Of a stretch of DNA of 64,000 nucleotides, positions 1 to 8,706 are shown in pieces. Where the stretch lies: contig NZ_JBDFLX010000003.1 of the NCBI RefSeq assembly GCF_047237965.1, forward strand, positions 248,001 through 312,000. The letters run 5' to 3'. Numbering within the stretch: position 1 is the stretch's first letter; the number at the start of each line of letters is the position of its first letter. Source of the stretch: Noviherbaspirillum_A sp047237965 (GTDB lineage Bacteria > Pseudomonadota > Gammaproteobacteria > Burkholderiales > Burkholderiaceae_D). A program made the position numbers and the translations under genes. The notes beneath the pieces are model-generated. The model was given only the letters and a program-made list of their open reading frames with translations, was not told where the DNA came from and searched no databases.

Positions 1-2
1 AT

Positions 3-392
3 ACCGGCGTGATGCTGGATAGCGACGATCCGACCAATGGCTATGACGCCAGCGGCAGCAATGCGGCGCAAAGCCCGACTGCCACCCAGACTTGGGATGA
101 ATACTGGATGCAGTCGCTCACGGCACGCGCCGTAAAATTAAACGGTGGTGCCCCTGATTCGGCCGGTAATGCCGTCAGTTATGTTATCGACCGCCTGTGC
201 AATAACTCGGGCGGAAAGACTACGGGCGCCGCCTGTGTCGCCTCACCAGTAGTGCAAACCGCCACAGGCAACGGGGAAGAGGCAGGCGAACCCCAACTAA
301 GCGCTGCATCATTGGTGTACTACCGGATCACGGTGCGCGTTGCAGGGCCAAAGAATACAGTCAGTTACGTGCAGACAATCGTTTCACTGTAA
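3..392 (+). CDS. PilX-like type IV pilus assembly protein, C-terminal part
   Basis: The reading frame is open from the first base of the window, so the gene begins upstream and only the last ~130 codons are here. The closing stretch YYRITVRVAGPKNTVSYVQ resembles the C-terminal domain of PilX-type minor pilins, in which a hydrophilic segment is followed by a 'YRIT.R..G' strand. The gene ends 71 bp before pilY1, the usual order in fimU-pilV-pilW-pilX-pilY1-pilE clusters, which is the main support. Minor pilins such as PilX help prime pilus assembly at the inner membrane together with PilY1. The prepilin cleavage site and hydrophobic N-terminal helix lie outside the window, so the exact minor pilin cannot be confirmed. 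Confidence 0.7.
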   Translation, partial: TGVMLDSDDPTNGYDASGSNAAQSPTATQTWDEYWMQSLTARAVKLNGGAPDSAGNAVSYVIDRLCNNSGGKTTGAACVASPVVQTATGNGEEAGEPQLSAASLVYYRITVRVAGPKNTVSYVQTIVSL

Positions 393-463
393 CACTGCTC
401 TCGGAAAGCTCCCAGCAGCCCCATCCTTTCGTCGCAAATGCATCTCACGTTCAAGAAGAATTC

Positions 464-3400
464 ATGACTATCCATAGCCACCGCTTGCCGACAAAACTCT
501 TCCTTGCTTTTGTCACGCTCACGTGCGCGGCTCAGGCTGGCGCGGCTGTGATCGATATCTCGTCCGAACCGCTCAACACCTATTCCGCGCCATCATCCAC
601 CGATGTGAAGCCAAACCTGATGTTCATCCTGGATAATTCAGGCAGCATGGCGTGGGAACACATGCCCGATAACAGCGCGGACGCCGGCAGCGCGGTGCCA
701 TTTACCTATGGCTACTACGGCTACCGTAGCAGTCAGTGCAACGGGCTTTACTACAACCCCGCCACCGTCTATCGCGTGCCGGTCAAGGCGGATGGCGTCA
801 CATACTATCCTAACGCAAGCTTTACCGCAGCTCTTCCCGACGGCTTCAAGGTCGCCAGCTCCACTAATGTCGCCGTAGATCTCAGCAGCAACTTCAGGGC
901 GGAAACCGATACTGCGGGGGCGGCAGCATATTACTTCACCTACAGCGGCACGCAAACGACCGAAGCCCTGAAAAATTATTACAGCAGCACTAGTACATTT
1001 TCCAAGGAGTGCAGCAGCACGAACGGAGCCTCTCCAGGCGTTGGCGTGTTTACCAAGGTGGTCGTGTCGGCGTCGGAAAGGCAGAATTTCGCCAACTGGT
1101 ACAGCTATTACCGCACCCGCATGCTGATGATGAAAACCGCGGCGGGCCTGGCCTTCAAAAATATAGACCAGCGCTTCCGCGTCGGCTTCATGGCCATCAA
1201 CAACGTTGCCGGCAGCGCAGATTTCCTGCAGATCGACGACTTCACCCCCGCGACCAAAAGCAGCTGGTATGCCGCGCTGTATGCCAGCGTGCCCAGCGGC
1301 AGCACGCCGCTGCGCAACGCGCTATCCGATGCCGGACGCTTGTACGCCGGCAAACTAACTACCAGGAATGGCGTCACTAATATTGCGGACCCACTACAAT
1401 ATTCCTGTCAGCAAAACTACGCTATTCTTTCAACCGACGGCTTTTGGAACACTGGCAGCGGCTATAAGCTAGACGGCACTACAGCAGTGGGCAACCAGGA
1501 CGTCGGCCAGCCGCGCCCGTATTTCGACGGCGGCAGCGCTCAGGTACAAGTCCGCACCAGTACGCTGCAATCCCAGAGTGTAACGCCCCAGCAGCAGAGG
1601 CGTACCAGCAACCTGCAAGCTCGCACGACCGTGACCGCCACCGCGCCTTCCATCCAGACGCGCACCTCAACCGATCGTGGCAGTACTTGGAGCGCCTGGT
1701 CGAACGTGGATTCATGCGCGCCGGACAGTTCCGGAGCCAGCCAGAGACAATGCCAGGTGCCGAAGAGTACGTCTTCAGACAGTGGCAGCACATGGACCGC
1801 TTGGTCCTACGTCAGCGCCTGCAACGCCGATTCGAGCGGTACCTCCCAGACTAGGTGTTCGGGGAGCGTGTCGATCAAAAGTGCATGGGCCAATGTCGCC
1901 AGTTGCACGGTCAGCAGCAGCACGGAATGCCAGTACTCCTCCTGGAGCGCGTATTCAGCCGCCACCAGTTCCTGCGTTGCCCAACCGAAATCTACTGGGT
2001 CGCCTTTTACCGTCGGAATTGCATCGGAGTGCCTGAGCGCCGCGCCGTTGCTGGGCGCGTGGACACCCGCATCGTCCTGCACCGCCGTGCCTGAGCAGAC
2101 CAACTGCCAGTACACTCCATGGTCGAACTGGGCCAATGCAAACGCATGCACTCCCGTCGCGCAATCGTCGAGCCCAAGCTATACCGTGCAAACCGCGCGC
2201 CAGTGCCAGGTCACGTCCCTTAGCGGTGGCACGTCGGATACCCTCGCCGACGTGGCCGCCTATTATTACAACACTGATTTGCGCAGCTCTGTTTCCGCGG
2301 ACGGCACCGGCACCTGCACTGGCCCGATCATCCCACCGGCCACCACGCCAAACAATCTCTGCACCGACAACGTGCCGAGCAACGGCCTGGACGTTGCCAC
2401 TACCCAGCACATGACCACCTTCACGCTGGGCCTGGGAGTGCGCGGCAAAATGGTTTATTCCCCGACCTACGCGACTGACACGAGCGGCGACTTCAAGGCG
2501 ATTGCGACCGGGGCAACCGCAAATTCAAGTTCGGGAATCTGCTCGTGGCAAGCGAACGGAACAACCTGTAACTGGCCGACTCCAGGCGTCAATTCTTCAG
2601 GGGACGGCAAGATCGAAAACGTGGATGACCTCTGGCACGCGGCGGTCAACGGTCGCGGCGCCTATTTCAGCGCAAGCAATCCGGAATCACTGTCGAGTGG
2701 CCTGACCAGCGCGCTTCAGACCATAATCAACACGCCGCGGCCAGGCACTGCAGCGGCGGCTGCCAGCAGCAATCCCAACGTCAGCTCGAGCGATAATTAC
2801 GTGTTTAGCTCGTCCTATAAATCGGTCGAATGGTATGGCGAATTGATCCGCCAGCAAATTAGCGAAACCGGCCTACTCGGCGCGCAGAATTGGTCGGCCA
2901 TGAAACTGCTCGACTGCGCGACAACGCCTTGGAAAGCGCTGACGAGCTATTCAGCCGGCGACGTGTATTCGCAGGCAAACCGGTGTTATTCGGTCACCAC
3001 AGGCTATGTCAGTGGTACGACATTCGATAGCAGCAGCAGCGGGCGCGACATGAGTAATACCGTGGTAATGAATGTGGACGAGGCCGCCTCAATACCGGTG
3101 CCGACAACGCCGCTGGCAAGCCGTGCCATCTACACCAAGGGTGCCGCTGGTTTGATTCCATTTCAGTGGTCTAACCTAGTCACCGAAGGACTGCAGTCGA
3201 ATTTTACGGCACCGGCGCTGACTTATGTTGCCGGCAATAACGGCACCGAAAGCACCGGCCTGTCGCAGTTCTGCGTATCGGGTACAACCTGTCTGAATAC
3301 GGCAGCACAATCCAATACAACGGTCGCCACCGGCGGTGCAGCGGGGGAAGCTTTAGTCAACTTTCTGCGGGGCGATCGCAGCCAGGAAGGCATCTTCTTT

Positions 3401-4936
3401 CGCAAACGCTTGCATGTGCTGGGGGACATCGTATCGTCCGAGGCGCGTTATGTGCAGGCACCGCTGTTTAACTATACCGACAGCAATTACAACGAGTTCA
3501 AAACTGCCATGGCGGCACGTTCCGGCACCGCGTATGTCGGTGCAAACGACGGCATGCTGCACGCATTCGACGCGGCAACCGGCCAGGAACGATGGGCCTA
3601 CATCCCCAGCATGGTGCTGCCGAATCTTTACAAGCTCGCGGACAAGAACTATGCGACCAGACACCAGTATTTCGTCGACAATACGCCGGAAACCGGGGAC
3701 ATCTGTCCGCTCGCACCTGGCGCGACCTGCACTGCAGCCCAATGGAAGACCATCCTGATTGGCGGTCTGAATCGGGGCGGCAAAGGTTATTACGCGCTGG
3801 ACATCACTGATCCCGCCACTCCCAAACTGCTGTGGGAGTTCACTGCCGGCGGTGACCTCGGCTATTCTTACGGCAATCCTAAGATTACCAAGCTGAAAAA
3901 CGGCACTTGGGTCGTGCTGCTCGGTGCCGGCTACAACAATAGGGATGGGCTCGGCCGCCTCTACGTACTCAACGCTAATACCGGCGCGCCGATATCGGCC
4001 ATCGAAAGCATCAGCACCGGCGTCGGCAGCCCGGACTCGCCAAGTGGCATTGCGCGGATCAGCGCTCATGCGATTTCGCCGATGACTAACAACACCACGG
4101 TCGCGGCCTATGGCGGCGACATGTTCGGCAACCTATGGCGCTTCGACATAAACGGGGACATCGGCGCGGCGGGGTACGACGCGCAACTGCTGGCAAGCTT
4201 CAAGGACGCCAACGGCAAGGCACAACCCATCACGGTCAAGTTGCTGGAAGCCACCATCAGCGGCAAGCCCGTGATATTTGCCGGCACCGGGCGCTACTTG
4301 GGCACGTCCGACGTGGCCGACAAAAGTCCCCAGTCATTCTATGCGGTCATGGACAGGCTTAACGACAGGACGTATCTCAACCCGCGCGCTGACGGCAGCG
4401 GCTTTGTCAGACAGACCCTGGTGGATGGCACATGCCCAGCCGGGACATCAGCCTCGGTATGCTCGCCGACGCAGGCGATTCGAACCATTTCAAGCAATCC
4501 GGTGGACTGGAGCACGAACAATGGCTGGTACATCGATTTCCTGTCCAGTGGGGAGCGTTCCGTCACCGATCCATCGTTAGGTCTTGGAACGTTGCTGTTC
4601 ACCACCGTCACTCCGCAAAGCTCATCGGTCAGTGCCTGCGGCGGCACCGACACCGGGCCTTCATCCAGCTTCGTTTATGCACTTGACTACATGACCGGGA
4701 GTTCAGTGGACGGGGCGAACCGTGTGGGCGCGATGAGCCTAGGATCCGGGATGGTGACGCGACCTGTCATGATCAAGCAATCGAACGGAACGGTGCGGGC
4801 CTTGATTAGGACGTCGAGCGTGGCCTCGGGCGGCACTGACCTCGGTGGCACTGTAGTCATCACACCACCGATTAAGCCGCCTTCTAACAGCTTGACTCAC
4901 CGGGTATCGTGGCGCGTGCTGAGCAGCGACAGGTGA
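464..4936 (+). CDS. pilY1: PilY1, type IV pilus tip-associated protein
   Basis: A 1490-residue exported protein. A signal peptide covers about residues 1-28 (hydrophobic FLAFVTLTCAAQAGA). A von Willebrand A-like fold follows with the metal-site motif LDNSGSM near residue 56. The C-terminal third (about residues 980-1320) is the PilC/PilY1 beta-propeller, with GTAYVGANDGMLHAFDA and GYYALDITDP blades and a possible calcium loop DINGDIGAAGYD. The protein ends in HRVSWR, the usual end of this family. PilY1 primes pilus assembly, sits at the pilus tip or outer surface, and affects retraction, adhesion and surface sensing. Between the two domains (about residues 395-585) lies a Trp/Cys-rich repeat block of the type 'WSAWSNVDSC' that is not part of the core fold. 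Length is at the long end for the family. Start is ATG 464, following pilX. Confidence 0.93.
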   Translation: MTIHSHRLPTKLFLAFVTLTCAAQAGAAVIDISSEPLNTYSAPSSTDVKPNLMFILDNSGSMAWEHMPDNSADAGSAVPFTYGYYGYRSSQCNGLYYNPATVYRVPVKADGVTYYPNASFTAALPDGFKVASSTNVAVDLSSNFRAETDTAGAAAYYFTYSGTQTTEALKNYYSSTSTFSKECSSTNGASPGVGVFTKVVVSASERQNFANWYSYYRTRMLMMKTAAGLAFKNIDQRFRVGFMAINNVAGSADFLQIDDFTPATKSSWYAALYASVPSGSTPLRNALSDAGRLYAGKLTTRNGVTNIADPLQYSCQQNYAILSTDGFWNTGSGYKLDGTTAVGNQDVGQPRPYFDGGSAQVQVRTSTLQSQSVTPQQQRRTSNLQARTTVTATAPSIQTRTSTDRGSTWSAWSNVDSCAPDSSGASQRQCQVPKSTSSDSGSTWTAWSYVSACNADSSGTSQTRCSGSVSIKSAWANVASCTVSSSTECQYSSWSAYSAATSSCVAQPKSTGSPFTVGIASECLSAAPLLGAWTPASSCTAVPEQTNCQYTPWSNWANANACTPVAQSSSPSYTVQTARQCQVTSLSGGTSDTLADVAAYYYNTDLRSSVSADGTGTCTGPIIPPATTPNNLCTDNVPSNGLDVATTQHMTTFTLGLGVRGKMVYSPTYATDTSGDFKAIATGATANSSSGICSWQANGTTCNWPTPGVNSSGDGKIENVDDLWHAAVNGRGAYFSASNPESLSSGLTSALQTIINTPRPGTAAAAASSNPNVSSSDNYVFSSSYKSVEWYGELIRQQISETGLLGAQNWSAMKLLDCATTPWKALTSYSAGDVYSQANRCYSVTTGYVSGTTFDSSSSGRDMSNTVVMNVDEAASIPVPTTPLASRAIYTKGAAGLIPFQWSNLVTEGLQSNFTAPALTYVAGNNGTESTGLSQFCVSGTTCLNTAAQSNTTVATGGAAGEALVNFLRGDRSQEGIFFRKRLHVLGDIVSSEARYVQAPLFNYTDSNYNEFKTAMAARSGTAYVGANDGMLHAFDAATGQERWAYIPSMVLPNLYKLADKNYATRHQYFVDNTPETGDICPLAPGATCTAAQWKTILIGGLNRGGKGYYALDITDPATPKLLWEFTAGGDLGYSYGNPKITKLKNGTWVVLLGAGYNNRDGLGRLYVLNANTGAPISAIESISTGVGSPDSPSGIARISAHAISPMTNNTTVAAYGGDMFGNLWRFDINGDIGAAGYDAQLLASFKDANGKAQPITVKLLEATISGKPVIFAGTGRYLGTSDVADKSPQSFYAVMDRLNDRTYLNPRADGSGFVRQTLVDGTCPAGTSASVCSPTQAIRTISSNPVDWSTNNGWYIDFLSSGERSVTDPSLGLGTLLFTTVTPQSSSVSACGGTDTGPSSSFVYALDYMTGSSVDGANRVGAMSLGSGMVTRPVMIKQSNGTVRALIRTSSVASGGTDLGGTVVITPPIKPPSNSLTHRVSWRVLSSDR

Positions 4937-4988
4937 CACGAAACGCATGCGCAGGCACGGTACCTGCGCTAGCGTTTTACGGTACATA

Positions 4989-5183
4989 ATGGATTTGCGT
5001 TTGCATCGCCATACTCAACTGCTCGCTTGGCGCCTTTCCACATGGGTCCTGCTGCTGTCTGCGGCGGCACAAGTCGTTCTTTTCATCGGGCTCAGCAACG
5101 GTTTTGCTGCCCCCACTCCGCCCTGCTTAGCCTGCAAACGGTGCCACTGTAAGCGTGCAACTGAATCGCCACGGCGTTTCTAG
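4989..5183 (+). pseudogene. small truncated ORF with one membrane segment, cut by an IS3 element
   Basis: After pilY1 an ATG at 4989 opens a frame with a basic N-terminus (MDLRLHRHTQ), a hydrophobic segment (WVLLLSAAAQVVLFIG) and then PTPPCLACKR. The frame runs into the left end of the IS3-type element at about 5156 and stops inside it at 5183. It could be the start of a small membrane protein whose remainder was lost. It lacks the GFTLIE-type prepilin signature expected for pilE, the gene often found after pilY1. No strong ribosome site precedes the ATG. I do not recognise it, and it could be a chance ORF. Confidence 0.3.
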
Positions 5184-6070
5184 ATACTTCCGAGCCGCTG
5201 GAAATACTGTTTTTCATACTCAACTGGCGACATGTTATTGCTGAAGCTGTGTCGGCGCTTTTGATTGTAGAACATCTCGATATAGTCGAAGGTGTCCTGC
5301 CTGGCCTCGTCGCGGCTGATATAGATTCGGCGGCGAATGCGCTCCCGCTTGAGTAGCTGAAAAAAACACTCCGCGACAGCATTGTCGTGGCAATTGCCGC
5401 GTCGACTCATGCTCTGTTCGAGATTATGCGCCTTAAGAAAATCGCGCCAGTCATAGCTACTGAACTGGGCGGATTAGTGTTGCGACGACCGGTTGAATCC
5501 GCCGTGCCAGCCTTGGTCGGAATGAAGCAGCGGTCTGTCCTTTCCCCTGCATTTCCTTGCGGCTTTCTTTAGCATGTCCATCACCAGAGAGAAATCAGGC
5601 CGACGGCTGGTTTCGTAAGCTACGATTTCGTCATTGTAGAGATCCATGATGGGAGACAGGTATAGCTTCTTCCCGGCGACGCTGAACTCCGTCACGTCCG
5701 TAACCCACTTCTGGTTTGCTTACGATGCCGTGAAGTCACGATTGAGGGAGTTAGGTGCGGCTTCGCCAAGCTCGCCCCTATAAGACCGAAACTTTTTCGG
5801 GCGCACACGTGACTGCATTCCCATATCGCTCATGAGTCGCTGTACAGCCTTATGATTCACTAACCAACCATCGCGACGGATAGCCGCCGTGACACGGCGA
5901 TAGCCATACAAGCCGCGATGTTCCGTATAGACAGCCCGAATCCGCACTTTGAGCTCCTCATGCCTATCAGGCATAGCCAATACCTTCGCCTGATAGTAAA
6001 ACGTGCTACGCGACAGTTGCGCAGCATGCAGTAGGTCGGCCAAAGGAAATTCACGCCTCAGTTCTAGCAC
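5180..6070 (-). pseudogene. IS3-family OrfB (DDE transposase) with two in-frame stops
   Basis: One continuous minus-strand frame carries the IS3 OrfB landmarks in order: HTH-like start (LADLLHAAQLSRSTFYYQ), the HRGLYGYRRVTAAI block, VTEFSVAGKKLYLSPIMDLY around the first Asp, LLHSDQGW around the second Asp, and NCHDNAVAECFFQLLK with the catalytic Glu. The frame has in-frame TAA codons at about 5717 (just before NQKWVTDV) and about 5475 (after HSDQGW), so three fragments remain. Spacing between fragments is a multiple of three, so these are nonsense changes and not frameshifts. Non-functional transposase. Confidence 0.85.
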
Positions 6071-6104
6071 TATCTGCGCCCTTTCTGCTGCGCTGATTTT
6101 TTCG

Positions 6105-6590
6105 CTAGAACCAAAGCACTGACTTTTTTAGGTATGCAACCTCCGCGCGCAATCGTTGATTCTCGCGCAGTAAGTGGTCTGCCTGCTCTAACTGTTCAGG
6201 CTCTGGCAATCGAGGCGAGGTCTTTTTCCTTGTTGGCACGAGGTTATCCAATGGGAGAATATGCTGCGGCGAACGAAGCTCTCCCCGCTCATGCTGTCGC
6301 TGCCACATCGTGATGCTATGAGGATTACCGATATTGTACCGAGCTGCCAGCTCGCGGCAGGACAGGTTTTCGGCCGCGAGGCGGTGCAGCACTTCCAACT
6401 TGAACTCACACGTGTATCGACCGCGCTGACGAGTAAGGCCGGCACTGCCGTGATGCTGATATGCACCGACCCATCTCCTAACTTGGCTATCAGCGATGTC
6501 AAACTTGGCGGCCAGGAGCTTGTATCCCCCTTTTGCGAGAGAGATACTCCCGGACCACCTCCCGTTTGAACTTGACGTCGAACGTCCTCA
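6105..6590 (-). pseudogene. IS3-family OrfA with frameshift
   Basis: The minus strand from 6590 begins MRTFDVKFKREVVREYLS, the typical OrfA start, then shifts frame at an A/G run near 6535. Removing one base restores a GGYKLLAAKFDIADSQVRRW-type helix-turn-helix. The second half (MEVLHRLAAENLSCRELAARY ... LLRENQRLRAEVAYLKKS) is intact from 6398 and contains the second HTH and the leucine-zipper-like end used for dimerisation. The 1-base insertion inactivates the DNA-binding subunit. Confidence 0.75.
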
Positions 6591-6803
6591 TAAAACCTCC
6601 AAGGTTGTGTCCAACTCGTGGGAGTCAGTTCAAAGCCGGGACGATTCAAGGCGCAAATCGGTGCACTGCACTATCTTTCGTTGGCGCGACCCAATGTGAA
6701 GCGGACTTCACTATTTTCATACCTGTCGGAAATATTTACAAAGACGAGAGGCAATGATCAGTTACCTAAAGCCAACTAGTTGTTTTTTAAGAAATATTTT
6801 TCT

Positions 6804-6820
6804 CTGGCATGATTGCTGCA
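6804..6820 (+). promoter_or_regulatory. sigma-54 (RpoN) type -24/-12 promoter of the PEP-CTERM gene
   Basis: CTGGCATGATTGCTGCA matches the RpoN consensus YTGGCACGRNNNTTGCW at 13 of the 14 specified positions apart from one further mismatch (T for C in GGCAC, C for T in TTGC). The invariant GG and GC are separated by exactly 10 bp. It lies 40 bp upstream of the PEP-CTERM gene start at 6861, leaving room for a leader of about 30 nt. PEP-CTERM systems often carry the sigma-54-dependent PrsK/PrsR pair, so the location makes sense. Confidence 0.7.
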
Positions 6821-6860
6821 TAGACATAGTTGCAACACAATCTAACCTCAGGGAGCCGGC

Positions 6861-7526
6861 ATGAAAACGATGAAAAAAGTAGTCTTGGCAGTAGCGGCAG
6901 TAGCATCAATGGCAATGAGCCCACTTGCAAGTGCGGTCCAGTTCACAGTGACTAACGCTGGATTTACTCCCGGGAGTGGATATGGTTGGGAGCTCTTTGA
7001 ATCGACTTTTCTCGGCGGTGGACAACTTCTGGATGTCGACTTTAGTAATACTGGATTTTCGACGACCTCGTTTTCGCTTAATGCCGTTAACCAAACCTCT
7101 TCGTTGTTCACCATTGGCACTGTAACCTTTAACGAATCTTCCATTGTTACGGGGGAAACCAACAACCTCGGAGTGACTGCGAGTCTGACTTTCAGCAACC
7201 CTATCACTGGAAGCAGAACTGTTACCGCCGTCGGAACAGCGACTACCGGCCAAGTAAATGATAATGCAGTAGATTACACGTTGGACTGGGCGCCGGTAAC
7301 GGTTTCATTCGGTACAGTGGGATCATTCAGGATTGACCTGACCGATCTTTCGTTTAATCGCGCGATGTCCCAACTGCAAACGGCATCTATCACACTCCTG
7401 TCGCTCCCAGACGCTGTAACTCCTCCTGCCGCGGTTCCAGAGCCGACTACCGTTGCGCTACTGGGCTTGGGCCTGCTGGGCGTTGCTGCATCTCGCCGTA
7501 AAGCTGGAAAAGCTAAAAACGCTTAG
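6861..7526 (+). CDS. PEP-CTERM sorting domain exported protein
   Basis: A 221-residue protein. An N-terminal signal peptide (MKTMKKVVLAVAAVASMAM, cleavage near SPLASA) is followed by a Ser/Thr/Gly-rich beta body with no recognised enzyme domain. The C-terminus has the full exosortase sorting signal: VPEPTT near residue 193, a hydrophobic helix (VALLGLGLLGVAAS) and a basic RRKAGKAK tail. Such proteins are exported, cleaved by exosortase and linked to the cell surface or matrix, usually in exopolysaccharide-producing bacteria. Ribosome site AGGGAG precedes ATG 6861. The gene stands alone; no exosortase or polysaccharide genes are nearby, so those should lie elsewhere in the genome. Base composition is AT-richer than the catabolic parts of the window. 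Confidence 0.9.
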   Translation: MKTMKKVVLAVAAVASMAMSPLASAVQFTVTNAGFTPGSGYGWELFESTFLGGGQLLDVDFSNTGFSTTSFSLNAVNQTSSLFTIGTVTFNESSIVTGETNNLGVTASLTFSNPITGSRTVTAVGTATTGQVNDNAVDYTLDWAPVTVSFGTVGSFRIDLTDLSFNRAMSQLQTASITLLSLPDAVTPPAAVPEPTTVALLGLGLLGVAASRRKAGKAKNA

Positions 7527-7551
7527 TCCCATTAAGCTCGGTGTCTGAAAC

Positions 7552-7572
7552 GGGCCTGCTAGATGCAGGCCC
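7552..7572 (+). terminator. stem-loop after the PEP-CTERM gene
   Basis: GGGCCTGC and GCAGGCCC form a perfect 8-bp stem around a 5-nt loop (TAGAT), 26 bp after the PEP-CTERM stop codon. There is no strong T-run after it (AAACTTTC), so it may be a weak intrinsic terminator or an mRNA-stabilising hairpin. It overlaps an upstream ATG at 7563, which argues that the next gene starts later, at 7593. Confidence 0.5.
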
Positions 7573-7592
7573 AAACTTTCATCCAAAACGCA

Positions 7593-7877
7593 ATGATCAG
7601 AATAAAGACTTCCGTCCCATCCGGGCAATATGATCCAGGAAAATTGTTGAGTGCGGTAATGGAGCAAAAAGGCATCAAGCACTATAGGAAGTTGGCGGAA
7701 TTGCTGGGAATAGACCATTCGATACTCAGTAACATCAAGCTTCGTAAGGTTGCACTTAGTCAGAAACTTTTGGATCGTATTCAGCAAGTGTCTGGGATGT
7801 CCATCCGTGAAATGCGTGATCTGATGGATGACAGACGGCGAGAGATTCGTATGGCGGAACTTCTCGATTCGGAGTGA
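7593..7877 (+). CDS. small helix-turn-helix DNA-binding protein
   Basis: About 94 residues from ATG 7593. The centre reads YRKLAELLGIDHSILSNIKLRKVALSQKLLDRI, a helix-turn-helix of the XRE/Cro type where the second helix (HSILSNIKLRK) would contact DNA. The C-terminus is charged and helical (REMRDLMDDRRREIR). A longer frame begins at 7563, but that ATG lies inside the terminator stem of the preceding gene, so 7593 is preferred although its ribosome site is weak. Small lone regulators of this type are common in prophage and genomic-island DNA, which fits the neighbouring Lar-like gene. Target unknown. Confidence 0.65.
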   Translation: MIRIKTSVPSGQYDPGKLLSAVMEQKGIKHYRKLAELLGIDHSILSNIKLRKVALSQKLLDRIQQVSGMSIREMRDLMDDRRREIRMAELLDSE

Positions 7878-7938
7878 AAGCAGCCACTGCCAGCCTTGCG
7901 TCAAACGTGTACTTTTCAACCCACTAACCGCCAATTCG

Positions 7939-8211
7939 ATGCGTCGCTTTCTTCTCCGTCAGTATATGCGTGGTGAACCAAGCCACGATCCCGCGAACGT
8001 AACCGGGACATTCGACGAGCTAAAAAAAGCTCAAGCTTTTGCTGGTATGCGACTATGAGACTTCAACGAAGTCATCGATAGCGAAAGCTGGGAAGTTGTA
8101 TGGCGCATAAACAAAAGCTCGTCAGGACATAAAACTACCGAACCTCTCCATTGGGCCATCGAAGCTCAAGAATGGCGCCAGTCCAGCAGCATAACTCTCT
8201 GGAAGCAGTGA
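7939..8211 (+). pseudogene. small unknown protein split by an in-frame TGA
   Basis: From ATG 7939 the frame codes MRRFLLRQYMRGEPSHDPAN...FDELKKAQAFAGMRL, stops at TGA 8056-8058, and then continues in the same frame with DFNEVIDSESWEVVWRIN up to a stop at 8209. The second part reads like real coding sequence, and a basic N-terminal half with an acidic, Trp-rich C-terminal half suggests one small protein of about 90 residues broken by one nonsense codon. I do not recognise a family by name. It sits between two other small accessory genes. Confidence 0.4.
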
Positions 8212-8226
8212 TTTAAAGCTCGCCAG

Positions 8227-8538
8227 ATGCGGGCTTTTATTTCTGTCGCCTCGCTTGACCTCGCGCAAGTCTCGCAACTCGACAGTACGCATACTTCCGA
8301 CTATAAAAAGACCGGGACATACACAGTGCACAACGAAGAAACTCTTCAAAATCTCGACGCCTCTCTGGAAGCCCTTAAGGAAATCATTAGGGATCAGCGG
8401 GCCGTCATAAGAGCAGTTCAACACGACCGGGACTTGCTAGCAGCTGGCTACGCAGCAGCGATGAAAGAGTGCGAAGAACTCAAGGCGCTTCTCAAGGCCT
8501 TCAACGACTCAGATACTTCCGGCTCAAAGCACGGCTAG
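8227..8538 (+). CDS. hypothetical coiled-coil protein
   Basis: 103 residues if ATG 8227 is used; a GTG at 8326 (VHNEETLQ...) is an alternative start. The segment ETLQNLDASLEALKEIIRDQRAVIRAVQHDRDLLAAGYAAAMKECEELKALLKAF is strongly helical with heptad-like leucine/isoleucine spacing, so a short coiled coil is likely. No catalytic motif is visible. The position among small accessory genes suggests a phage or island origin. Function unknown. Confidence 0.5.
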   Translation: MRAFISVASLDLAQVSQLDSTHTSDYKKTGTYTVHNEETLQNLDASLEALKEIIRDQRAVIRAVQHDRDLLAAGYAAAMKECEELKALLKAFNDSDTSGSKHG

Positions 8539-8706
8539 CCACCCCACCTTGCCCGCCCCTCAAACAGAGGCAGCGGCAGATTACACTTTTTGTGGCACTG
8601 TTTCCTATAAGTTGACTTTGCCCAAAGTGGCGGTAGAAATCGCCGCTTAACATCCATCCATGCAATTCATTTCCCGCATTTGGAAGAGCGTTGAAAGGGA
8701 GGCAAA

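Larger units (their letters stand above)
5156..6632 (-). mobile_element. degenerate IS3-family element (IS150-like)
   Basis: Two-ORF IS3-type element on the minus strand. Its ends form an imperfect inverted repeat: TGCAACTGAATCGCCACG at 5156 on the plus strand, and TGAACTGACTCCCACG reading inward on the minus strand from 6632. Both transposase frames are damaged (see the two pseudogene entries), so it cannot move by itself. No clear 3-bp target duplication flanks these ends. An AAG is present at 5151-5153 and 6633-6635, which would only fit if the left end were at 5154. Confidence 0.75.

Noticed and set aside
1650..2215. PilY1 repeats considered as a DNA-level tandem repeat
   Set aside because: The similarity is at the protein level (WSxW and Cys spacing); the DNA copies are too diverged to call a nucleotide repeat.
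5151..6635. AAG direct repeats as target duplication of the first IS3 element
   Set aside because: The left copy is two bases away from the inverted-repeat end, so it does not fit an exact 3-bp duplication; chance is likely for three bases.
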